Assembly: GCA_018242605.1 (NCBI GenBank)
Contig: JAFEBP010000011.1
Coordinates: forward strand, 25,546 to 89,545
Length of the DNA: 64,000 nucleotides
Source of the DNA: Planctomycetota bacterium
GTDB lineage: Bacteria > Planctomycetota > Phycisphaerae > Phycisphaerales > UBA1924
Reading direction: 5' to 3'
Shown: piece by piece, positions 37,275-43,786 of the stretch
Position numbering within the stretch: the first letter of the stretch is position 1
Layout of the letters: every line of letters starts with the position of its first letter
The notes under the pieces: generated by a model
Seen by the model: only the letters and a program-made list of their open reading frames with translations
Database searches by the model: none
What the model was told of the DNA's origin: nothing
Translations under genes and position numbers: made by a program

Positions 37275-38697
37275 CACGATCGGAGTCGGTTCGCGTGGTG
37301 CGCCGAGTAGCGGCGGTGCTTTTGAAGTTTTGGTGTTGGGGGGGCAACGAGAGTTATTGGGACTTGGGGTTGCCACACGGACACCGAGCGGGTGGGCGAC
37401 CGGGAAGTCGGAGCCGTGCGCGGGGCGCATGAATTTTTGGTCGCGTGCGTGCTGCTGTGAGCGGAGTTTGGAGGAGGGTGCCGCGACGCGCGGGAGGGAC
37501 ACTGGGCGGCATGGCTTTGCCGGGGGGTCATCAGGCATGACGAAGGGGTCGCGAGTAGGAACGGATGAACTTTTGGTGGCGAGTACGAGTTGTGGGAAGT
37601 GCGAGTGAGGTCGAGCGGCCAAGGCAATCCTCGGGTGTTCGGATGAACTTTTGGTGGTGTTGGGCCCGCCATGCGCGTGGAAGCGGAGCGGCGGGATCGG
37701 GTGGTGCGGGCGGGAAACCGGTAACGGGTACAGGTCGGAGCGCATGAACTTTTGGTCGCGTGCGACGCGGTGACACAGGAAGTGTGTTATTGCGACGTGT
37801 GGGGGATGCGGTCCGGGGCGAAACGTGATGATGAACTTTTGGTGTACCGCCCTCTCGCGAGAAGGAGGGGCATCGAGACACCGCCGCGTCGATACGGGTA
37901 TCCGGGAGTCTTGGGTTCTCAAAGAGCGATGACGGGTGATACGCGGCTGGTTCGGCTCGCGGCGGGAGATTGTGCGGATGGGCACTATTTGAGCGCACGC
38001 AGACGGTCGGCATTGGGGCGCCTGGAACGCGGCGATGTTGGTGTCCCCGAGGGGAGCCACCACTTCCGGGCACGCTCGCTTGAGGAATGTCGCACATAGA
38101 GCCCCGGATGGTGACGAGGCATATGCAAGGCTGCCGGCGGCGGTTGAAACGCAACGGCACATTCGGCTGAGGTTGCTTCGGTTCGCCGGCATCGTGCTTG
38201 CAACTCCACAGCAACGAACGGCGATTGAGGTCAAGCCACAGAACGCTCGGCTCTTGCGCACGATGTCCTACGTGGTATCGCAATGCTCAGCGGCGGAAGC
38301 GACGAGCATGGCGGGCGCGAGCACGTTAACGCGTTGGTTGGCCTGGGTGAGAATCATTCAGGAGCGGCGATGAAAGCGCGGCGTTGTCCCGTTCCACGCC
38401 GAGTCGTTCAGCTCAGTGCCAGAGTATCCAAGCCGGAGCAATCCGAACCGCTCCTTGCGACGCGGAGCGCCAACTTCACGACCCTAGCAGCCATCACCAT
38501 CCTCCTGGCTCAAGGATCGATGTGCCGTTGCGTCAGCCGGGTTCACCTCCGCATCGGATCGGGGAAACTTCCCTGTTGGAGCTACTGCAAACACACGCTA
38601 ACTTCTTCACGAGTTGGCGTCAGCAACATCAGGTTGGTCTTCACTTGCGTCGGAAGTGTGCTTGGCTGAGTTCGCGCCGACTAGAAGGAGAGTCACC
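37275..38697. other. 1.4-kb gene-poor region carrying dispersed 13-bp repeats
   Basis: No ORF here has a credible family match or ribosome binding site. The first 570 bases contain six copies of a 13-bp motif, described separately. The second part (about 37850-38690) is lower in GC than its surroundings and has only short, composition-driven open frames on both strands. It could be an old mobile or gene remnant, but I find no transposase, integrase or terminal repeat. Confidence 0.55.
37322..37843 (+). repeat. Six dispersed copies of ATGAACTTTTGGT
   Basis: Copies at 37429 (one mismatch, AATTTTTGG), 37565, 37643, 37744 and 37831 match ATGAAYTTTTGGT; a sixth at 37322 has two mismatches (TTGAAGTTTTGGT). 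Start-to-start spacing is 107, 136, 78, 101 and 87 bases, so the array is not regular. The copies at 37429 and 37744 share a longer block, GCGCATGAAYTTTTGGTCGCGTGCG. On the plus strand each exact copy would start a peptide MNFW; on the minus strand the core reads ACCAAAAGTTCAT. Between copies the sequence is unrelated. Purpose unknown. Confidence 0.8.
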
Positions 38698-39534
38698 ATG
38701 CTGCAAAGAACGAGGAGAACGCTCACTACCAGCCCGCTGGCGGCAAGACGAACCTTGGCCGGAGCGGTCGCGCTACTGGTCTTGGCTCTGCTGCCCGCAA
38801 CGAGCCACGGCGCGGAGCGCAAGGTGGCCAGTGGAGGAGCTGCGAGACCCGCTCCCAACACGTCGCCGACAGACTTCCACATTCAAATAAAGTCCGACAC
38901 ACCGATGACCTGGTTCGGTCAGCCCAGACTCTGGCAAAACCTGGTCGACCTGGGCCCGCCGGCTCAGCAAGATCCCGGGCCCGCTCGCACGCTCGACCTA
39001 GAGTGGAGCCCGATCCAGGGAAGCCCCGGCGACAACTTCGAATGGGTCCTTGAGTTCACGCAAAGAGAGTACAACAAGTACGACATCAAGACCTGGTTCA
39101 CGCCCCGGCAGAGTCCCACCGACTGGCCTCAACTCGGATGGGAGGTGGATGCGGGAGGCAACGTCACCCTGCGCAACTCCATGCCTTCGGCCATCCGGTT
39201 CTCAGATCTGCTGTTCCAGTTCCCCTCTGCCATGGAAACGACGGACCTCCTGGCGCTCATCCGGGCCACTCCCTACGGCACTCAGGGCCTGATGACATCC
39301 GGCGTGGTTCCGGCGGCGGTCGGTGATATCCCGGGCGAGTTGTTCGTCGGACAGTTCAACATGCAACCCGGGGAGTACCTGACGGCCCGTGCGGACACGG
39401 TCTTTGCGGACGCTAGTTTCTCGCCGATCGAGTCCACCGTCGTGCTTGGCCACGAAGCCTACCCGCCGGCACCCGGCTCGGTTGTCGCGTTGATGATCGG
39501 CTGTGCGGGCGTGATGCGGCGTCGGCGGGCCTGA
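38698..39534 (+). CDS. Secreted protein with PEP-CTERM-like tail
   Basis: 278 residues from ATG 38698, with AGAAGGAGA eight bases upstream. The basic N-terminus and hydrophobic stretch AGAVALLVLALLPATSHGAE form a signal peptide. The middle has no recognised domain (a WFGQPRLWQNLVDLGPP region and a beta-rich part). The tail PPAPGSVVALMIGCAGVMRRRRA is a PEP-CTERM-like sorting signal with a Cys in the hydrophobic part. Codon use is less GC-rich than neighbours. A terminator follows at 39585. Confidence 0.75.
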   Translation: MLQRTRRTLTTSPLAARRTLAGAVALLVLALLPATSHGAERKVASGGAARPAPNTSPTDFHIQIKSDTPMTWFGQPRLWQNLVDLGPPAQQDPGPARTLDLEWSPIQGSPGDNFEWVLEFTQREYNKYDIKTWFTPRQSPTDWPQLGWEVDAGGNVTLRNSMPSAIRFSDLLFQFPSAMETTDLLALIRATPYGTQGLMTSGVVPAAVGDIPGELFVGQFNMQPGEYLTARADTVFADASFSPIESTVVLGHEAYPPAPGSVVALMIGCAGVMRRRRA

Positions 39535-39584
39535 GTTCATAGCGTCTGGCACCCTACACCACGTAATCACCCCGAAGATCGGGC

Positions 39585-39612
39585 AAGCCACGGCGAGTTG
39601 CCGTGGCTTTTT
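39585..39612 (+). terminator. Intrinsic terminator after the PEP-CTERM gene
   Basis: Stem AAGCCACGGC/GCCGTGGCTT (8 GC-rich pairs plus two A-T), 5-nt loop, then a run of five T. It lies about 50 bases after the stop. The following stretch to 39913 (about 300 bases) shows no gene. Confidence 0.85.
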
Positions 39613-39913
39613 GCGTCGGCCATTGCGGGCCCAAGCTACGACGCTGACGGGTGTTCATCTCCAGCGGCTGACCGGTCTCATCACAGGAAAGGCAACATCT
39701 TGTTCCAACCGGCATCCGGCAGCATCGGGCATCTCAAGTCCGCCACGGAGTGTGTGGTTTGTGACGAACGCCCGATTTCCAAACCAGAGGATTGGTTTCG
39801 CTCATCCTCCGCTGCGTATCCATACGAGCCCCTACTCCAAAGTCGCGATTGTCACCTCTCTACTGAAATACGCTCGCGTTCAAGGCGTTCTACTCATCAC
39901 CGAGGAGCTGCTC

Positions 39914-40753
39914 ATGCCTGCCACGCGCACAACATTCTTCCTGATCCTCATTGCCGCCACTGGGGCTTTCGCGCAATCTTCCACGGGGGATGAGAGTTCG
40001 CTGCTGGCGGGGCCCAAGACCGCGGCGGGGGCGGCCGCGCCGACGTTGGTTGAACGGGGGATGGATGGACGGCTGGTGCGTCCGGAGGCGCGGCCGGAGG
40101 TTGCGGCGCTGGCGCTCATCACCCTGACGCCGGAGCAGCGGGAGCCGGTGACAGAGTTCCTCAACACCCGGGCGGCGAAGGTGACCGAGCTGCTCAAGGA
40201 TCACCGGGACCTGCTGCTCAAGATACAGGCGGCGAGACAGTCGGATGCGCGGGAGGAACTCATGCCGCTGCTTCGCGAACTGCGCTCGTTCGCCGTGCCG
40301 CTGGTTGAGCCGCCGCTGATGGAGCAACTCGCCGCGAAGCTGCCGGGCGAACAAGCGGGCCAACTCAGGTCGATCGTCGGCGAGTACATGCGCGCCGTGA
40401 TGGCCGAAGAATCGGCCAAGGCTCCCGACAACGCCGATCGTCGGGGGGCGGTCGCGGCGCAGTATACACCGATCCCGCCGCGGATCGAGGTGATGCTGCT
40501 GGTGCGCGAACTTGCCCGTACATTGGGTGAAGTTGTGAAGGAGCGCAAGGAACGAACGGACGCGCTGATCAAGCCCCTGGACTTGACACCCGAGCAGGAC
40601 GCCAAAGTCCGCGCGATCATCCGGAATGCAGGCGAGCAGGCCAACGGCTCACCGTCGGCGCAGGCGCGGCGCGAGATGTGGGAGAAGATCATGCAGGAAC
40701 TGACGCCCGAGCAGCGGGTGAAGGCTCGCGAGGCCCACGAAGCTCAGAAGTAG
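39914..40753 (+). CDS. Periplasmic Spy/LTxxQ-like helical protein
   Basis: 279 residues from ATG 39914, with GAGGAG upstream. A signal peptide ends AATGAFAQ. The mature protein is almost entirely charged helix, with LTPEQREPV, LTPEQDAKVRAII and LTPEQRVKAREA units that resemble the LTxxQ motifs of Spy/CpxP-type periplasmic chaperones. Length is about twice that of Spy. A role in envelope stress is possible from this resemblance only. Confidence 0.6.
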   Translation: MPATRTTFFLILIAATGAFAQSSTGDESSLLAGPKTAAGAAAPTLVERGMDGRLVRPEARPEVAALALITLTPEQREPVTEFLNTRAAKVTELLKDHRDLLLKIQAARQSDAREELMPLLRELRSFAVPLVEPPLMEQLAAKLPGEQAGQLRSIVGEYMRAVMAEESAKAPDNADRRGAVAAQYTPIPPRIEVMLLVRELARTLGEVVKERKERTDALIKPLDLTPEQDAKVRAIIRNAGEQANGSPSAQARREMWEKIMQELTPEQRVKAREAHEAQK

Positions 40754-40932
40754 TGCATTATCGCTGCGAAGGATGGATGGGGGGTGGAGCGGTCGCCTGG
40801 TTTGGCCGGGACGGCTGCGCAACCGCGGTCCTATAGGTGCGTGGGCGAACGGCGGAGCGTGCGTAGCATTTTGACCGCTCGGGCGGGTGCGTTGCTTGTT
40901 TCCCGTGCTTGGGTACCGGAGGGTGTTGGCAC

Positions 40933-42147
40933 ATGGACAGAGATACTGCCGTCGGTGGGTTGTGGTGTGCGCTCGCGGCGTTGGGGCTCGCGGGTTCGGC
41001 CGGGGCGCAATCGTGCGAAGGGCTGGTGGCGCACTGGTCGTTCAACGGCGGCTCATTCCAAGACCAATCCGGGCGCGGCAATCACCTCACGAACTTCGGC
41101 TGCGCGGTGGAACCGGGAAAGTATGAGGAGGCGCTGAATGTGTCGCCCAGTTCCTTCGCGCAGGCGGCGAACTCGGCGTCGCTCAATCCGGGCGGGGCGA
41201 TGTCGGTGGCGGCGTGGTACCGGCCGGTGGTGTTCTCGGGGACGGGGAACGATCCGATCGTGGACAAGGGGTACTACGGCCACAGCAGCCCGTACTACCA
41301 ATACCACATGGGTGTGTCGGGGCTGAACTACCCGAACCCGGGGTCGTTCGAGTTCGGCGTGGCGGTGAACGGCGTCTATCGCTCGGCGGGCACGCCGTAC
41401 AACTTCTACCAAGCGGGGCGGTGGTACTTCCTGGTGGGCACGTACGACGGTTCGGCGGTTCGCTTTTACGCGGACGGCGTGCTGCTGCAGTCCAATCCTG
41501 TGAGCGGGGCGATCAGCACCTACGCGACAGCGGTGCGTGTGGGACGGTTCGACAATCTCGGCTCGTCGTGCCCGGGGACGATCGACGAGGTGCGGATCTT
41601 TGAGCGGGCGATTTCGGCGGACGAGGTGAGAGTGTTGTTCGAGCATCCGGATGGGAGTCCGTTGCTGGAGCCCGCGGCGGCGACGACGTGCGCATCGGCG
41701 GGAACTTCGTTTTCGGTCACGACGATCGGGACGGCGGGTGTGACGTACCGATGGGAGATCGAAACGGGGGCCGGGGTGTGGAGCACCATCGGCGGCGCGC
41801 CGCTGGAACTGGCGTGCGGCGGCCGGGTCACGGCGACGGCCCCGAGCGCGGCGCAGACGCTTCTACATATCTCGCCGTGCTTCGGGGTTGGGTCGTACCG
41901 CGTGCGGTGCGTCGCCGCCGGCCCGTGTGGGGAAGCGGCGAGCAACGTGTCGACGATATCCGTGTGCTCATGCCTGGAATGTCCCGCGGATTTCAACCAG
42001 GACGGGGGCATCGACGGCGTGGACGTGAACGACTTCTTCGCGTCGTGGGAATCGGGTGCGTGCGACTCCGACGTCAATGCCGATGGCGGCGTTGACGGGG
42101 ACGACGTAACCGCATTTTTCGGCGCGTGGGAAGCGGGGGGTTGCTGA
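40933..42147 (+). CDS. Secreted LamG-like protein with terminal Gly-Cys dockerin-type module
   Basis: 404 residues from ATG 40933 (GGAGGGTG upstream; a TTG at 40909 is possible). Signal peptide to LAGSAGAQ. Residues ~26-215 form a LamG/concanavalin-type jellyroll: LVAHWSFNGGSFQDQSGRGNH, MSVAAWYRP, WYFLVGTYDGSAVRFYADG and TIDEVRIFERAIS, a typical carbohydrate-binding fold. An Ig-like Cys-rich part follows, then DFNQDGGIDGVDV and DVNADGGVDGDDV loops and the final GGC. It is the fourth protein in the window with this terminal arrangement. Confidence 0.82.
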   Translation: MDRDTAVGGLWCALAALGLAGSAGAQSCEGLVAHWSFNGGSFQDQSGRGNHLTNFGCAVEPGKYEEALNVSPSSFAQAANSASLNPGGAMSVAAWYRPVVFSGTGNDPIVDKGYYGHSSPYYQYHMGVSGLNYPNPGSFEFGVAVNGVYRSAGTPYNFYQAGRWYFLVGTYDGSAVRFYADGVLLQSNPVSGAISTYATAVRVGRFDNLGSSCPGTIDEVRIFERAISADEVRVLFEHPDGSPLLEPAAATTCASAGTSFSVTTIGTAGVTYRWEIETGAGVWSTIGGAPLELACGGRVTATAPSAAQTLLHISPCFGVGSYRVRCVAAGPCGEAASNVSTISVCSCLECPADFNQDGGIDGVDVNDFFASWESGACDSDVNADGGVDGDDVTAFFGAWEAGGC

Positions 42148-42198
42148 AGAAAAAGGTGAAGGGCCGGTTGCCTCCGCGCCATCGTGCCTGCGCGGGCA

Positions 42199-42513
42199 TT
42201 ACGCGCGGGGGCGGAAGAGCAGAAGGCCGATGGCCATGCCCACGCCCGCGGCGATGCCGACGCTGGCGAGGGGGTTTTCGGAGATCCGGTCGGAGAGGTC
42301 TTCCATTGCGTGGACCGCGCCCTTCTTGCCGGCGTCGACGGTCCGCTTGATATCTCCGGTGGCCTGGTTGACGCCCGCCTTGGCGGCGGACATCGCGTCA
42401 TGCGCGAGGCCGGAGATATTGTCCTTCACTTCGCCCGCGCGATCGCCGAGTTGGTTCATGCTGTCCTTGAATTCGCTGACCGATCGTGAGCCGTGGATAT
42501 TGGTTTCAGCCAT
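42199..42513 (-). CDS. DUF883/YqjD-ElaB-like membrane-anchored protein
   Basis: 104 residues: a long amphipathic helix (EFKDSMNQLGDRAGEVKDNIS...) and a C-terminal helix NPLASVGIAAGVGMAIGLLLF ending in RPRA. This is the layout of YqjD/ElaB proteins, C-tail-anchored inner-membrane proteins that are stationary-phase induced in E. coli and reported to associate with ribosomes. A divergent homologue lies at 42814. Confidence 0.8.
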   Translation of the reverse strand: MAETNIHGSRSVSEFKDSMNQLGDRAGEVKDNISGLAHDAMSAAKAGVNQATGDIKRTVDAGKKGAVHAMEDLSDRISENPLASVGIAAGVGMAIGLLLFRPRA

Positions 42514-42813
42514 CGTGAATCTCCCGAGTGTTGGTGGAACGATGACGTGCGCATCATCGTGTGTCGACCCGGGCGGTGCCCGTGTTCGAACGGGAGATCA
42601 TGTCACCGGCAACTTCTCGTTCCATAGGGAAGAACTCCGCGAATGTCCCGCCGGCGCGGGATCGGCGACGCGGCATTTGTGGGAGATGTTCGCCATGGTT
42701 CAGAGCGGGGGGTGGGTCACGATTCACTGATCGCGGGCCCGCGAGCAATCGGGCGGAAAGATCTCGGAGCACGGACCGTGCCCTTCACGGGCCAAATACC
42801 AGGAGCGATGCCG
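42514..42813. promoter_or_regulatory. 300-base divergent promoter region with an imperfect 22-bp palindrome
   Basis: The spacer lies between two divergent DUF883-like genes and holds no ORF of note. At 42539-42560 ACGATGACGTGCGCATCATCGT is a palindrome with 7-bp perfect outer arms (18 of 22 positions symmetric), about 26 bases upstream of the minus-strand start. It could be a shared operator. AGGAG at 42801-42805 serves the plus-strand gene. Confidence 0.45.
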
Positions 42814-43059
42814 ATGAATGACATTCAAGCACACGACCAGACATGGCCTGGGCACGACGATGCACACCCGGGCGGGGATGAGGTCGGCGAAGCGAAGATC
42901 ACGGCGGCGAAAGACAAGCTGCTGGAAGCGAAGGGCGCCGCGTCGGACGCCGCGGACGGGCTGCGTGAGAAGATCGCCCGCAACCCTGTCACGAGCGTGG
43001 GACTGGCGGCGGGTGTTGGTCTGTTGATCGGTCTGGTGCTGCTGCGGCCGAGGAGTTGA
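42814..43059 (+). CDS. DUF883/YqjD-like membrane-anchored protein
   Basis: 81 residues, with AGGAG eight bases before ATG 42814 (an ATG at 42808 is too close to it). Helical N-terminal part (ITAAKDKLLEAKGAASDAADGLREKI) and tail anchor NPVTSVGLAAGVGLLIGLVLL ending RPRS, parallel to the divergent 42199 gene. Followed within 2 bases by a holin-like gene, forming a three-gene operon of the YqjD-YqjE-YqjK kind. Confidence 0.8.
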   Translation: MNDIQAHDQTWPGHDDAHPGGDEVGEAKITAAKDKLLEAKGAASDAADGLREKIARNPVTSVGLAAGVGLLIGLVLLRPRS

Positions 43060-43061
43060 TC

Positions 43062-43382
43062 GTGAAAGTGATTTCCCAGTTCGTTGTTCATGTGTGCGAT
43101 CTGCTGGAAGCGGAAGGGCGGGAGCTGCGTGCGGTCGTTCGCGGAGAGTCCGAACAGCTCAGGATGGGGCTGGCCAGGATGGCGGCGGCGGTGACGGTGC
43201 TGACGGCATCGATGATCCTGTGCCTGGCGGGCGTCGGGCTCCTGGGGATTGGGCTCCTGTTGTGGCTTGAACCGCACGTGGGCCGACCGCTGGCGGCGGG
43301 CTTGACCGGGGTCGCGCTGCTCGCGTTGAGCGCCGCCGGGTTCACTGGGTTCAGGGTTCTGTCGCGGAGGTACGTGCCGTGA
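43062..43382 (+). CDS. YqjE / phage-holin-family-like membrane protein
   Basis: 106 residues from GTG 43062, with AGGAG six bases upstream. An N-terminal amphipathic helix is followed by two membrane helices (VTVLTASMILCLAGVGLLGIGLLLWL and RPLAAGLTGVALLALSAAGF). It matches the YqjE/holin-superfamily layout, and its place after a YqjD-like gene supports this. It is not evidence for a prophage. The stop overlaps the next start (GTGA). Confidence 0.7.
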   Translation: MKVISQFVVHVCDLLEAEGRELRAVVRGESEQLRMGLARMAAAVTVLTASMILCLAGVGLLGIGLLLWLEPHVGRPLAAGLTGVALLALSAAGFTGFRVLSRRYVP

Positions 43383-43729
43383 CGACGCCACTGTTGGGCG
43401 ATTCTGCGGCGGAGTTGCCGCGGGCGCCGACGCCCGCGCTTGTCAAGTACCGGTTCCTGACATGGGCGGATACCGTCGATCAACGTACGCTGGAGGCGAG
43501 GTCCAGCCCGGGACGCATCGCATCGGTTGGCGGGATCGCTGCGATCGGAGGGATCTTGGCGGCGTGGGTGCTCAAGCGGGGATCGCCAGTCGGACGCAGA
43601 TCGACGGGCATCGTCGCGACCGGGGGCCGAGTGATCGGCGCCGCATGGCGGATGCGGGGGCTGTTTGTTGTCGCACGATACCTGCTGCTGGCGCTCAAGC
43701 GGCCGCGGAGTGAAAAGTTGGGGCCGTGA
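43379..43729 (+). CDS. Small membrane protein in the yqjDE-like operon
   Basis: 116 residues from GTG 43379, overlapping the previous stop. One hydrophobic segment (IASVGGIAAIGGILAAWVL, ~47-65) and basic flanks. In gene order it takes the place of YqjK, but I see no clear sequence match. Probably acts with the two genes before it. Confidence 0.6.
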   Translation: MTTPLLGDSAAELPRAPTPALVKYRFLTWADTVDQRTLEARSSPGRIASVGGIAAIGGILAAWVLKRGSPVGRRSTGIVATGGRVIGAAWRMRGLFVVARYLLLALKRPRSEKLGP

Positions 43730-43763
43730 TGGGAGTGGGCGCGGCTGAAGGGCGGCGCGGTTC

Positions 43764-43780
43764 TCGGCCGGGACGGCCGA
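43764..43780. terminator. Hairpin between convergent genes (weak terminator candidate)
   Basis: TCGGCCG-GGA-CGGCCGA, a 7-bp perfect stem with a 3-nt loop, lying between the stop at 43729 and the convergent stop at 43787. No T-run on either side, so termination would have to be Rho-aided or the hairpin may only protect the 3' ends. Confidence 0.35.
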
Positions 43781-43786
43781 CCCACG

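Noticed and set aside
37322..37843. CRISPR array
   Set aside because: The repeat is only 13 bp, spacing varies from 78 to 136 bases, and no cas gene is near.
37221..38261. A 346-codon minus-strand open frame across the 13-bp repeats
   Set aside because: Pro/Arg/Ser-rich composition, no ribosome binding site or domain; the recurrent DQKFMR and TKSSS peptides come from the DNA repeats read in different frames.
38100..38690. Remnant of a mobile element or integron in the lower-GC stretch
   Set aside because: No transposase or integrase similarity, no terminal inverted repeats and no target duplication could be seen.
43062..43382. Prophage holin
   Set aside because: The protein matches the holin superfamily but sits in a YqjD-type operon, with no phage genes around it.
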